Source of the DNA: Selenomonadales bacterium
GTDB taxonomy: Bacteria; Bacillota; Clostridia; Christensenellales; QALW01
Reading direction: 5' to 3'
Length of the DNA: 41,147 bases
NCBI GenBank assembly: GCA_003150515.1
Contig: QALW01000013.1
Span: forward strand, 1-41,147
Positions 24,142 to 31,945 of the stretch are shown here, piece by piece; the first letter of the stretch is position 1, and each line of letters opens with the position of its first letter. Under the pieces are notes generated by a model. That model searched no databases. It was not told where the DNA came from and was given only the letters and a program-made list of their open reading frames with translations. The translations under genes and the position numbers were made by a program.

Positions 24142-24321
24142 GCCGCAAAACGCGCCAAGATGCGGCGGAATGGTATGAAGCGGGAGGTTGCCGGAATTTA
24201 TCCGGGTAATTTCCGCGGACAATTGTCCGATAATCGGACGACAGGCCAAATGGCCGCTTTAAAAATTTAAAAGCGGCACACACGGAAACGTGTATTTGAG
24301 CTTACAAGGAGGTTTATTTTA
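24142..24321 (+). promoter_or_regulatory. Structured leader of the ribosomal operon with mutually exclusive hairpins
   Basis: The leader contains GCCGCA/TGCGGC (24142-24147, 24161-24166). CGGACAATTGTCCG (24216-24229) has a right arm GTCCG that can instead pair with CGGAC at 24235-24239. An 8-bp stem GCCGCTTT/AAAGCGGC lies at 24253-24260 and 24270-24277, and ACACG-GAAA-CGTGT at 24280-24293 has a GNRA-type loop. AAGGAGG (24306-24312) is the rpsJ ribosome binding site. S10-operon leaders are autogenously controlled by L4 in E. coli; whether this leader is related is inference only. Confidence 0.5.
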
Positions 24322-24630
24322 ATGGCAAGTCAAAAGATCAGAATCAATCTTAAGTCGTATGACCACAATTTGGTGGACCAGACAGCGGCCAGGATAGTGG
24401 AGACCGCCAACAGAACAGGCGCAACTGTTTCAGGCCCCATACCGCTGCCTACTGAAAAAGAGATAGTTACTATCCTGCGCTCCCCTCATAAATATAAGGA
24501 CAGCCGGGAGCAATTTGAAATGCGTACTCATAAGCGCTTGATTGACATCTACAACGCCGGAAGCAAGACGGTCGAAGCGCTTACAAAGCTTGATCCCCCC
24601 GCAGGCGTGGATATCAAGATAAAGCTCTAA
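24322..24630 (+). CDS. rpsJ: Small subunit ribosomal protein S10 (uS10/NusE)
   Basis: The 102 residues match S10 end to end: KIRINLKSYDHNLVDQ at the start, GPIPLPTEKEIVTILRSPHKYKDS with the extended loop, and REQFEMRTHKRLIDIYN. It sits in the 30S head near S3 and S14 and, as NusE, also works with NusB in antitermination. It is the first gene of the operon, with AAGGAGG 9 nt upstream; rplC follows after 18 nt. No tuf or fusA gene precedes it, so the str operon lies elsewhere. Confidence 0.99.
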   Translation: MASQKIRINLKSYDHNLVDQTAARIVETANRTGATVSGPIPLPTEKEIVTILRSPHKYKDSREQFEMRTHKRLIDIYNAGSKTVEALTKLDPPAGVDIKIKL

Positions 24631-24648
24631 GGGCGGAGGTGACGGAAT

Positions 24649-25281
24649 ATGAAAAAAGCTATATTAGGAAAAAAGCTGGGCATGACCCAGATATTCAAAG
24701 AGGATGGCACGGTAGTTCCCGTTACTGTCATTCAGGCGGGGCCCTGCACGGTCATTCAGAAGAAAACCGTTGAAAACGACGGCTATGACGCTTTAAAGGT
24801 GGGCTTCGGAGAAATCCGCGAAAAATTGGTCAACAAGCCGGACGCCGGACAGTTCAAAAAAGCGGGAGTGCCCGCCATGCGCTATGTTAAGGAGCTTCGC
24901 CTGGACGATTGCTCGGGCTATGAAATAGGACAGGCCATTACCTGCGACGTTTTTGCTCAGGGCGAGCGCGTGGACGTTACCGCCAGGAGCAAGGGCCACG
25001 GCTTTTCAGGCGTTATTCAGCGCTGGAATCAGCATACCGGCCCTATGGCTCATGGTTCAGGCTATCATCGCGGAGTAGGCTCCATGGGCGCCAATTCCTC
25101 CCCCTCCAGGGTATTCAAGAATAAGCATATGCCCGGCCATTGGGGAAACGAGAGGGTAACCATCCTCAATCTTGAGGTGGCCCGCGTAGACGCCGAAAGA
25201 GGCGTAATCCTGCTCAAGGGCGCAGTTCCCGGAGCAGACGGCGCGTTAGTGACCATACGCCAGTCGGTTAAGAGCAAATAA
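24649..25281 (+). CDS. rplC: Large subunit ribosomal protein L3 (uL3)
   Basis: The protein has 210 residues. The N terminus ILGKKLGMTQIF and the finger loop HTGPMAHGSGYHRGVGSMG, followed by KNKHMPGHWGNERVTILNL, are diagnostic. L3 is an early assembly protein whose finger reaches towards the peptidyl transferase centre. The ribosome binding site is GGAGGTGA. The gap to rplD is 19 nt. Confidence 0.99.
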   Translation: MKKAILGKKLGMTQIFKEDGTVVPVTVIQAGPCTVIQKKTVENDGYDALKVGFGEIREKLVNKPDAGQFKKAGVPAMRYVKELRLDDCSGYEIGQAITCDVFAQGERVDVTARSKGHGFSGVIQRWNQHTGPMAHGSGYHRGVGSMGANSSPSRVFKNKHMPGHWGNERVTILNLEVARVDAERGVILLKGAVPGADGALVTIRQSVKSK

Positions 25282-25300
25282 GCAAGGGAGGTAATCAATA

Positions 25301-25924
25301 ATGCCTAAAGTAGCTGTCTATAATCTCGAAGGCTCGCAGACGGGCGAGCTGACACTGAGCGACGAAATATTCGCCTCAGATATAAATAAGGCGGTCATAC
25401 ATTCAGTAGTGCGCGCCCAGCTTGCCAATAAGCGCCAGGGCACAAAGAGCACTCTGACTCGCACGGAAGTCCGCGGCGGCGGCAAGAAGCCTTACCGCCA
25501 GAAGGGCACGGGCCGCGCCCGCCAGGGTTCAACCCGCGCTCCTCAGTTCACAAAGGGCGGCGTAGTATTTGCGCCCAAGCCCCGTTCTTTCAGAATTAAT
25601 GTTCCCAAAAAGGTTAAGCGCCTCGCGCTTAAGGGCGTGCTTACCGATAAAGTAGTCTCGGACAGCTTTATTGTTGTAGAGGATTTAAATCTGGCCGCTC
25701 CCAAGACTAAAGAGATGGTTAAGGTGCTGGCCAATCTTAAGATGGACGGAAAGACTCTTATCGTGCTCAGTGCTCCTGACGAGACTGTTCAGCGGGCCGC
25801 GGGCAATATCCCCACGGCGGCCGTTACATTGGTAAACACCCTCAATGTGGTGGATATGCTCAAGGCGGATAAACTGCTGCTCACTAAAGAGGCCGTCGAG
25901 CGCATCGAGGAGGTGTATGCGTAA
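25301..25924 (+). CDS. rplD: Large subunit ribosomal protein L4 (uL4)
   Basis: The protein has 207 residues. The basic tunnel-lining loop GGGKKPYRQKGTGRARQGSTRAPQ is intact, followed by the globular Rossmann-like part ending LLLTKEAVERIEEVY. L4 lines the exit tunnel and in enterobacteria represses its own operon. The stop and the rplW ATG overlap (TAATG), so the two are likely translationally coupled. Confidence 0.99.
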   Translation: MPKVAVYNLEGSQTGELTLSDEIFASDINKAVIHSVVRAQLANKRQGTKSTLTRTEVRGGGKKPYRQKGTGRARQGSTRAPQFTKGGVVFAPKPRSFRINVPKKVKRLALKGVLTDKVVSDSFIVVEDLNLAAPKTKEMVKVLANLKMDGKTLIVLSAPDETVQRAAGNIPTAAVTLVNTLNVVDMLKADKLLLTKEAVERIEEVYA

Positions 25925-26220
25925 TGAAGTTTTACGAGGATATAATCAGAAAGCCCGTGCTTTCGGAAAAGACCTACGATATGATAGGGGATAAGAGATA
26001 CGTCTTCGTAGTGGACCGCCGCGCCAATAAGGTGGAGATTAAAAAGGCGGTGGAGAGCATTTTCGACGTGCAGGTGGCCAAGGTGAACACAGTCACCACC
26101 ATGGGCAAAATTAAGCGCATGGGCCGCTCGGAGGGCAGGACCCCTACCACCAAGAAAGCGTATGTAATTCTTAAAAAGGATTCCAAGCCCATTGCGTTCT
26201 TTGAAGGCATGGCTGATTAA
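25924..26220 (+). CDS. rplW: Large subunit ribosomal protein L23 (uL23)
   Basis: The protein has 98 residues: IIRKPVLSEKTYDMI, FVVDRRANKVEIKKAVE and VNTVTTMGKIKRMGR. L23 borders the tunnel exit and is the docking site for trigger factor and SRP. Its ATG shares one base with the rplD stop, and GAGGAGGTG lies inside the end of rplD. rplB follows after 21 nt. Confidence 0.99.
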   Translation: MKFYEDIIRKPVLSEKTYDMIGDKRYVFVVDRRANKVEIKKAVESIFDVQVAKVNTVTTMGKIKRMGRSEGRTPTTKKAYVILKKDSKPIAFFEGMAD

Positions 26221-26241
26221 AAGCAGAGGAGGAAAAGCAAA

Positions 26242-27072
26242 ATGGCGATTAAAAAGTATAAGCCTACAAGCCCGGCCAGACGTTTTATGTCCGTCTCCGC
26301 TTTTGAGGAGATCACGGCCAATAGCCCCGAGCGCTCGCTGCTGGGCAAAGTTAAGAAAAACGGCGGCCGCAATAACGCGGGCCGCATGACTGTCCGTCAT
26401 CAGGGCGGCGGCAACACCCGCAAATACAGAATTATCGATTTCAAGCGCACTAAGGACGGCATTCCCGCCCGCGTGGCCAGCATTGAATACGATCCCAACC
26501 GCTCGGCCAATATCGCGCTGCTGGTTTATAAAGACGGCGAAAAGCGCTATATTCTGGCTCCCTACGGCCTGAATGTAAACGATACGCTCTTTTCAGGCGC
26601 GGACGCCGATATTAAGGTGGGCAACGCTCTTCCCATATCGGCCATTCCGGTAGGTACTCTGATTCATAATATCGAGCTTACCCCCGGCAAGGGCGGCCAG
26701 CTCGTCCGCTCGGCGGGCAACGCCGCGCAGCTTATGGCCAAGGAGGGCGCTTACGCTCAGGTGCGCCTGCCCAGCGGCGAGGTGCGCATGATTTCCATGA
26801 ACTGCCGCGCCACTATCGGCCAGGTGGGCAATCTGGACTATGAAAACATTTCAATCGGCAAGGCGGGCCGCAAGCGCCATATGGGCATCCGTCCCACCGT
26901 CCGCGGCGTGGTTATGAACCCCTGCGACCATCCTCACGGCGGCGGCGAAGGCAAATCCCCCATAGGCCGTCCGGGCCCTGTTACTCCCTGGGGCAAGCCC
27001 ACGTTGGGATATAAGACACGCGCCAAGAAGAACAAGACGGATAAATATATCATCAAGCGCCGTAACGGCTAA
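26242..27072 (+). CDS. rplB: Large subunit ribosomal protein L2 (uL2)
   Basis: The protein has 276 residues. It begins MAIKKYKPTSPARRFMS and contains the conserved C-terminal stretch NPCDHPHGGGEGKSPIGRP, with the histidine linked to peptidyl transferase function, then TPWGKPTLGYKTRAKKN. L2 is required for subunit association. GAGGAAAAGC provides the ribosome binding site; rpsS follows after 15 nt. Confidence 0.99.
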   Translation: MAIKKYKPTSPARRFMSVSAFEEITANSPERSLLGKVKKNGGRNNAGRMTVRHQGGGNTRKYRIIDFKRTKDGIPARVASIEYDPNRSANIALLVYKDGEKRYILAPYGLNVNDTLFSGADADIKVGNALPISAIPVGTLIHNIELTPGKGGQLVRSAGNAAQLMAKEGAYAQVRLPSGEVRMISMNCRATIGQVGNLDYENISIGKAGRKRHMGIRPTVRGVVMNPCDHPHGGGEGKSPIGRPGPVTPWGKPTLGYKTRAKKNKTDKYIIKRRNG

Positions 27073-27087
27073 GGAAGGAGTCTAAGC

Positions 27088-27366
27088 ATGAGCAGATCGG
27101 TTAAAAAAGGACCTTATGTCAACGAAAAGCTGCTGGCGAAGATTGTGGCCATGAATGAATCGGGCGAAAAGAAAGTATTGAAAACCTGGAGCAGAGCTTC
27201 CACAATTTTCCCCGACATGGTCAGCCACACCATTGCCGTTCATGACGGCAGGAAGCATGTACCCGTATATATTACAGAAGATATGGTAGGACATAAGCTG
27301 GGCGAATTCGCTCCGACCCGCACCTTCAGAGGGCACGCAGGCTCGGAGAAATCCTCAGGCAGGTAA
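27088..27366 (+). CDS. rpsS: Small subunit ribosomal protein S19 (uS19)
   Basis: The protein has 92 residues: MSRSVKKGPYVNEKLL, KTWSRASTIFPDMVSHTIAVHDGRKHVPVYI, then HKLGEFAPTRTFRGHAG. S19 forms a head complex with S13. AAGGAGT lies upstream. The ~16-nt gap to rplV carries its own AAGGAGG. Confidence 0.99.
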   Translation: MSRSVKKGPYVNEKLLAKIVAMNESGEKKVLKTWSRASTIFPDMVSHTIAVHDGRKHVPVYITEDMVGHKLGEFAPTRTFRGHAGSEKSSGR

Positions 27367-27382
27367 GGAGGAGCAATAGAAA

Positions 27383-27769
27383 ATGGGAAAAAGATCAGCG
27401 CTTAAAAGGGCGCGCAATGAGGAAAAGCGCGAGCATCGCGCGCATGCAACCGTAAAATATGTGCGCATCTCCTCCAGAAAGGTACGCATTGTTATCAATC
27501 TTATAAGAGGCAAAAAGGTGGACGAGGCTCTGGCCATTCTCCGCTTCACCCCCAAAAGCGCCTCCCCCGTTGTGGAAAAGCTGCTTAATTCGGCAATAGC
27601 CAACGCGGAACACAACATGGGCTTATCCAGAGACACCTTATATGTGGCCGAAATCTTTGCCAATCAGGGCCCCAGCCTTAAGAGGTTTATGCCCAGGGCA
27701 AAGGGCAGCGCTTCTCCGATTCTTAAGAGAACCAGCCATATAACCGTGATTCTGGACGAGATAAAGTAA
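27383..27769 (+). CDS. rplV: Large subunit ribosomal protein L22 (uL22)
   Basis: The protein has 128 residues, somewhat longer than the ~113 of Bacillus because of an Arg/Lys/Glu-rich N-terminal extension before ATVKYVRISSRKVRIVINLIRGK. The tunnel hairpin RFMPRAKGSASPILKRTSHITVIL is normal, without the deletions known from macrolide resistance. rpsC follows after 13 nt. Confidence 0.98.
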   Translation: MGKRSALKRARNEEKREHRAHATVKYVRISSRKVRIVINLIRGKKVDEALAILRFTPKSASPVVEKLLNSAIANAEHNMGLSRDTLYVAEIFANQGPSLKRFMPRAKGSASPILKRTSHITVILDEIK

Positions 27770-27782
27770 AGGAGGCATACAA

Positions 27783-28451
27783 ATGGGTCAGAAAGTTAAT
27801 CCTCACGGCGCCAGGGTTGGCGTTATAAAGGGCTGGGACGCCCGTTGGTTTGCTGATAAAAAGGAATTTGCAAACTATATAGCGGAGGACGACAGGCTCC
27901 GCAAATATCTCAAGAAAAAGCTGTACAGCGTGGGCATCTCCAAAATAGAGATTGAGCGCAAGGCCAATTCCACCACCGTTTATCTCTATACGGCCAAGCC
28001 GGGCGCGCTTATAGGCAAAGGCGGCGCCGGAATAGAGGCGCTCCGCAAGGATATTTCCGCCTTTATCGGCCGTCCTGTAAACGTAAACGTTATGGAGATT
28101 AAAAAGCCGGATGTGGACGCGCAGCTGGTTGCCGAGAATATCGCGGCTCAATTGGAGAAGCGCATAAGCTTCCGCCGCGCTATGAAGCAGGCCATTCAGC
28201 GCGCCATGAAGGGCGGAGCCAAGGGCATTAAAACTGCCGTTTCGGGCCGTCTGGGCGGCGCCGAGATTGCCCGCAGCGAGGGCTATCACGAGGGCAGCAT
28301 TCCCCTTCAGACATTGAGGGCGGATATAGAATACGGCTTTGCCGAGGCGCATACCACTTACGGACGCATAGGCGTTAAGGTCTGGGTGTATAAGGGCGAG
28401 GTGCTCCCCCAGGTTAAGAAGGACGACAAAGCAGCGGAAGGGGGCAAATAA
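27783..28451 (+). CDS. rpsC: Small subunit ribosomal protein S3 (uS3)
   Basis: The protein has 222 residues: MGQKVNPHGARVGVIKGWDARWFADKKEF, KH-domain loop IGKGGAGIEALRK, and C-terminal GRLGGAEIARSEGYHEGSIPLQTLRADIEYG. S3 lines the mRNA entry channel with S4 and S5. AAAGGAGG precedes it. The stop is 2 nt before rplP. Confidence 0.99.
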   Translation: MGQKVNPHGARVGVIKGWDARWFADKKEFANYIAEDDRLRKYLKKKLYSVGISKIEIERKANSTTVYLYTAKPGALIGKGGAGIEALRKDISAFIGRPVNVNVMEIKKPDVDAQLVAENIAAQLEKRISFRRAMKQAIQRAMKGGAKGIKTAVSGRLGGAEIARSEGYHEGSIPLQTLRADIEYGFAEAHTTYGRIGVKVWVYKGEVLPQVKKDDKAAEGGK

Positions 28452-28453
28452 TC

Positions 28454-28894
28454 ATGTTGATGCCTAAAAGAGTAAAAAGACGGCGCGTATTCCGCGGGCG
28501 CATGAAGGGCAAGGCCCAGCGCGGCAATTTTATTGCTTACGGCGAATACGGCATTATGGCGCTGGAGCCCGCCTGGGTTACCAGCAACCAGATAGAAGCG
28601 GCCCGTATAGCTATGACTCGTTATGTCAAGCGTCAGGGCCAGGTTTGGACTAAAATTTTCCCCGATAAGCCGGTAACGGCCAAGCCTGCCGAGACCCGAA
28701 TGGGAAGCGGTAAGGGTTCCCCTGAATATTGGGTGGCCGTGGTTAAGCCGGGCAGGGTGCTCTTTGAGATGGGCGGGATTCCTGAGGAATCGGCGCGCGA
28801 GGCGCTGCGTCTGGCCTCTCATAAGCTGCCCCTCAAGGTGAAATTCGTCAAGAAAACAGATTTTGAAACGGAACAGGGTGGTGACGCAGAATGA
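28454..28894 (+). CDS. rplP: Large subunit ribosomal protein L16 (uL16)
   Basis: The protein has 146 residues. The start MLMPKRVKRRRVFRGRMKG at 28454 corresponds to MLLPKRV in Bacillus and is preferred over the ATG two codons later. Conserved parts are ARIAMTRYVKRQGQVWTKIFPDKPVTAKPAETRMGSGKG and WVAVVKPGRVLFEM. L16 contacts A-site tRNA. It overlaps rpmC as ATGA. Confidence 0.99.
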   Translation: MLMPKRVKRRRVFRGRMKGKAQRGNFIAYGEYGIMALEPAWVTSNQIEAARIAMTRYVKRQGQVWTKIFPDKPVTAKPAETRMGSGKGSPEYWVAVVKPGRVLFEMGGIPEESAREALRLASHKLPLKVKFVKKTDFETEQGGDAE

Positions 28895-29103
28895 AATCAG
28901 AAAAGAAGGTAAGAAAATTCTCCGACCTGACCGATGCCGAGCTCAACGATAAGCTTAAGGAGCTCAAGAGCGAGCTGTTCAACCTGCGCTTCCAGAACGC
29001 CACCGGTCAGCTCCAAAACCCGATGCAGATTGGCCTTTGCAAAAAGGATATCGCCAGGGTTAAAACCTTGCTGCGCGAGCGCGAGCTGGCGCAGGCTGAA
29101 TAA
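28891..29103 (+). CDS. rpmC: Large subunit ribosomal protein L29 (uL29)
   Basis: The protein has 70 residues in two helices: DLTDAELNDKLKELKSELFNLRFQNATGQL and KKDIARVKTLLRERELAQ. It sits beside L23 at the tunnel exit. Its ATG overlaps the rplP stop (ATGA), indicating coupling. rpsQ follows after 19 nt. Confidence 0.98.
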   Translation: MKSEKKVRKFSDLTDAELNDKLKELKSELFNLRFQNATGQLQNPMQIGLCKKDIARVKTLLRERELAQAE

Positions 29104-29122
29104 GAAGGGAGGAGCTTAAGAA

Positions 29123-29383
29123 ATGGAAAACACGAGAAATTTCCGCAAGCAGAGGACGGGCGTAGTAGTCAGCGATAAGATGGACAAAACCATTGTCGTA
29201 GCTATAAAGACTAAAGTAAAGCATCCGCTTTACGGCAAGACTGTCAACCGCACCACCCGCTTAAAGGCGCATGACGAGAAAAACGAGTGCGGCATAGGGG
29301 ACACCGTTCGTATAATGGAGACCAGGCCCCTGAGCAAAGATAAAAGATGGAGATTGGTAGAAATAATCGAAAAGGCTAAATAA
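29123..29383 (+). CDS. rpsQ: Small subunit ribosomal protein S17 (uS17)
   Basis: The protein has 86 residues and an OB fold: RKQRTGVVVSDKMDKTIVVAI, KHPLYGKTVNRTTRLKAHDEKNECGIGDTVRIMETRPLSKDKRWRLVEI. It is a primary binder of 16S rRNA. GGGAGGAG lies upstream; 26 nt separate it from rplN. Confidence 0.99.
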   Translation: MENTRNFRKQRTGVVVSDKMDKTIVVAIKTKVKHPLYGKTVNRTTRLKAHDEKNECGIGDTVRIMETRPLSKDKRWRLVEIIEKAK

Positions 29384-29409
29384 GCCGCTACCGGAAGGAG
29401 GCAATAATT

Positions 29410-29778
29410 ATGATTCAACCTCAGACAAGATTGCAGGTTGCCGATAACACAGGCGCTAAGGAAATCATGTGCATCCGTGTGCTGGGCGGCTCGTTCAGGC
29501 GTCACGGCGGCATAGGAGACACCATTGTCGCGTCGGTAAAAAGCGCCGCTCCGGGCGGCGTAGTCAAAAAGGGAGACGTGGTCAAGGCGGTTATAGTGCG
29601 CACGACCAAGGCCAAGCGCCGCCCCGACGGGACGTACATTCGTTTTGACGACAACGCGGCCGTTATTATAAACGACCAGAAAATGCCCAGGGGCACCCGT
29701 ATTTTCGGGCCCATAGCCCGCGAGCTGCGCGATAAGGATTATATGAAGATTATCTCGCTGGCTCCCGAAGTCTTATAA
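29410..29778 (+). CDS. rplN: Large subunit ribosomal protein L14 (uL14)
   Basis: The protein has 122 residues: MIQPQTRLQVADNTGAKEIMCIRVLGG, RTTKAKRRPDGTYIRFDDNAAVIIN, RGTRIFGPIARELRDKDYMKIISLAPEV. L14 lies at the subunit interface. The ribosome binding site is AAGGAGG. rplX follows after 14 nt. Confidence 0.99.
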   Translation: MIQPQTRLQVADNTGAKEIMCIRVLGGSFRRHGGIGDTIVASVKSAAPGGVVKKGDVVKAVIVRTTKAKRRPDGTYIRFDDNAAVIINDQKMPRGTRIFGPIARELRDKDYMKIISLAPEVL

Positions 29779-29792
29779 GGAGGCGCCAGAAG

Positions 29793-30155
29793 ATGAAGAT
29801 TAAAAAGGGCGATAAAGTCAGGATTATCACAGGCAAGGACAAATACCGCGCCGATAATAAAGAGACTCACGAGCATGAGGTGCTCGCCTGCTATCCCAAG
29901 GAGAACAGGATACTTGTTAAGGACGTAAACGTCGTTACCCGTCATACAAAGCCCCGCAAGGCGGGCCAGCCTGGGGGCAGAATTAAAAAGGAAGCTCCCA
30001 TAGACGCTTCAAACGCAATGGTTATCTGCCCCAAGTGCGGACAGCCCACCAGGGTTGGCTACCGCGTGGAAAAGCAGGGGGACAAGGCCGTAAAAGTACG
30101 CGTCTGCAAGAAAAAGGTGAACGGCGCCGTATGCGGCGCGTCCCTGGATAAGTAA
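29793..30155 (+). CDS. rplX: Large subunit ribosomal protein L24 (uL24), unusual KOW loop and Cys4 motif
   Basis: The protein has 120 residues against about 103 in Bacillus. KKGDKVRIITGKDK and RILVKDVNVVTRHTKP are standard. Between them the usual short glycine-containing KOW turn is replaced by the longer charged stretch YRADNKETHEHEV. The C-terminal half has CPKC (residues near 77-80) and two more cysteines in VCKKKVNGAVCG, a potential zinc site; the inserts explain the length. L24 starts 50S assembly. It lies between rplN (14 nt) and rplE (22 nt), so identity is not in doubt. Confidence 0.95.
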   Translation: MKIKKGDKVRIITGKDKYRADNKETHEHEVLACYPKENRILVKDVNVVTRHTKPRKAGQPGGRIKKEAPIDASNAMVICPKCGQPTRVGYRVEKQGDKAVKVRVCKKKVNGAVCGASLDK

Positions 30156-30177
30156 GGAAAGGGAGGATTAGATTCAA

Positions 30178-30717
30178 ATGGCAAGATTAAAGGATCGCTA
30201 TAAATCCGAAATTGCCGGGGCCATGCAGCAGAAGTTCGGCTATAAGAACATCATGCAGGTGCCTAAGCTGGATAAGATAGTAATCAATATGGGTCTGGGC
30301 AATGTTAAGGATGATTCCAAGAAATTTGAAGCCGCCGTTTCCGAGCTTGCGCTGATTGCGGGCCAGAAGCCTTTAATTACCAAGGCTAAGAAGTCGGTAG
30401 CTAATTTTAAGGTGCGCCAGGGCATGAATATAGGCGCCAAAGTTACGCTGCGCGGCGAGCGCATGTATGAATTTGCCGATAAGCTGGTTAATATATGCAT
30501 ACCCCGCATCCGCGATTTCCACGGAGTTTCCCCCAAGGGCTTTGACGGCAGGGGCAATTATGCTCTGGGCATAAAGGAGCAGCTTATATTCCCCGAAATA
30601 GAATATGATAAAATTGACCAGATAAGAGGCATGGATATAATCTTTGTCACCACGGCAGAGACGGACGAGGAAGCCAAGGAGCTCCTTCGCCTCATGGGCA
30701 TGCCCTTCAGCGCTTAA
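30178..30717 (+). CDS. rplE: Large subunit ribosomal protein L5 (uL5)
   Basis: The protein has 179 residues: MQVPKLDKIVINMGLGN, GQKPLITKAKKSVANFKVRQGMNIGAKVTLRG, RIRDFHGVSPKGFDGRGNYALGIKEQLIFPEI. It binds 5S rRNA and contacts P-site tRNA and S13. GGGAGG lies upstream. rpsN follows after 20 nt. Confidence 0.99.
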   Translation: MARLKDRYKSEIAGAMQQKFGYKNIMQVPKLDKIVINMGLGNVKDDSKKFEAAVSELALIAGQKPLITKAKKSVANFKVRQGMNIGAKVTLRGERMYEFADKLVNICIPRIRDFHGVSPKGFDGRGNYALGIKEQLIFPEIEYDKIDQIRGMDIIFVTTAETDEEAKELLRLMGMPFSA

Positions 30718-30737
30718 GAGAGGGAGGAGTTTAAATA

Positions 30738-30923
30738 ATGGCTAAGAAAAGCATGATAAACAAGCAGCAGAGGACTCCCAAGTATTCCACCAGGGCCTAT
30801 ACCCGCTGCCGCATCTGCGGACGGCCTCACGCTGTGCTGCGCAAATACGGCATCTGCCGCATCTGCTTCAGGGAATTGGCCTACCGCGGCCAGATACCCG
30901 GCGTGCGCAAGGCGAGCTGGTAA
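30738..30923 (+). CDS. rpsN: Small subunit ribosomal protein S14, zinc-binding type (uS14)
   Basis: The protein has 61 residues, the short C+ form: MAKKSMINKQQRTPKYSTRAYTR, then CRIC and, twelve residues further on, a second CRIC, followed by FRELAYRGQIPGVRKASW. The four cysteines bind zinc. The form is typical of Gram-positive bacteria. GGGAGGAG lies upstream; rpsH follows after 33 nt. Confidence 0.99.
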   Translation: MAKKSMINKQQRTPKYSTRAYTRCRICGRPHAVLRKYGICRICFRELAYRGQIPGVRKASW

Positions 30924-30956
30924 GAGCGTTAATGATTTGAGAGGAGGAAATCTAAA

Positions 30957-31355
30957 ATGGTAGTTACAGATCCTATCGCGGATATGCTCACCAGAATCAG
31001 GAACGCTCTGGTAGCAAAGCACGAGACGGTAGACGTGCCCGCTTCCAATATGAAAAAGGCCGTTGCGCAGATTCTGCTCAGCGAGGGCTTTATAAAAGGC
31101 GTTGAGGTTATAGAGAACGGCGTTCAGGGCACTCTGAGGCTGACTCTTAAATACGGCGCCGGCAAGGAACGGGTTATTTCTGGCCTCAGGCGCATAAGCA
31201 CTCCCGGCTTGAGAGTGTACGCCAGATGCGAGGAGCTTCCTAAAGTGCTGGGCGGCATGGGCATAGCCCTTGTTTCCACCAGCAAGGGAGTTATGACGGA
31301 CAGTCAAGCCCGTAAGCTGGGCGTAGGCGGCGAAGTGCTCGCTTATGTCTGGTAA
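30957..31355 (+). CDS. rpsH: Small subunit ribosomal protein S8 (uS8)
   Basis: The protein has 132 residues: VTDPIADMLTRIRNALVAKHE, RVYARCEELPKVLGGMGIALVSTSKGVMTDSQARKLGVGGEVLAYVW, the standard C terminus. S8 organises the central 16S domain and represses the spc operon in E. coli. AGGAGG lies upstream. The gap to rplF is 28 nt. Confidence 0.99.
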   Translation: MVVTDPIADMLTRIRNALVAKHETVDVPASNMKKAVAQILLSEGFIKGVEVIENGVQGTLRLTLKYGAGKERVISGLRRISTPGLRVYARCEELPKVLGGMGIALVSTSKGVMTDSQARKLGVGGEVLAYVW

Positions 31356-31383
31356 CGGCGGAAAAATTCGGAGGTAATTTATT

Positions 31384-31926
31384 ATGTCAAGAATAGGTAA
31401 GCTCCCTGTAATTGTTCCCGCCGGGGTGACCGTAACGGTTGACGCAGACAACAACGTAACCGTGAAGGGGCCCAAGGGCACTCTTACCGAGAGCATAAGC
31501 AAGGAAATAGAGATTAAGCAGGAGAACGGACAGCTTCTTATAGAGCGCAAGGGAGACGCTAAGCTTCAGCGCTCTCTGCACGGGCTCAGCCGCACCCTTA
31601 TAAACAACATGGTTACGGGCGTAACCAGCGGCTATGAAAAAACGCTGGAAATTCAGGGCGTGGGCTACCGCGCCGCCAAGCAGGGCAAGAAGCTGGTGCT
31701 CAGCGTGGGCTATTCCCATCCTGTGGAGATAGAGGAGAACGCCGATATCACCATAGAAGTTCCCGCGCAGAATAAAATTGTTATTAAGGGCATTAATAAG
31801 CAGAAGGTCGGGCAGTTCGCCGCCGACGTGCGCGGCGTGCGCAAGCCTGAGGTATATCATGGCAAGGGCATTCGCTATGAGGGCGAATATGTCCCGCTTA
31901 AAGAAGGAAAGACGGGTAAGAAGTAA
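31384..31926 (+). CDS. rplF: Large subunit ribosomal protein L6 (uL6)
   Basis: The protein has 180 residues with two homologous domains: MSRIGKLPVIVPAGV, VKGPKGTL, and the C-terminal VRGVRKPEVYHGKGIRYEGEYVPLKEGKTGKK. It is near the factor-binding site. CGGAGG precedes the start. rplR follows after 19 nt. Confidence 0.99.
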   Translation: MSRIGKLPVIVPAGVTVTVDADNNVTVKGPKGTLTESISKEIEIKQENGQLLIERKGDAKLQRSLHGLSRTLINNMVTGVTSGYEKTLEIQGVGYRAAKQGKKLVLSVGYSHPVEIEENADITIEVPAQNKIVIKGINKQKVGQFAADVRGVRKPEVYHGKGIRYEGEYVPLKEGKTGKK

Positions 31927-31945
31927 GAAAGGAGAGGCAAGTTAA

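Noticed and set aside
30714..31550. 278-codon frame antisense to rpsN, rpsH and rplF
   Set aside because: It runs opposite to three unmistakable ribosomal protein genes and matches nothing recognisable.
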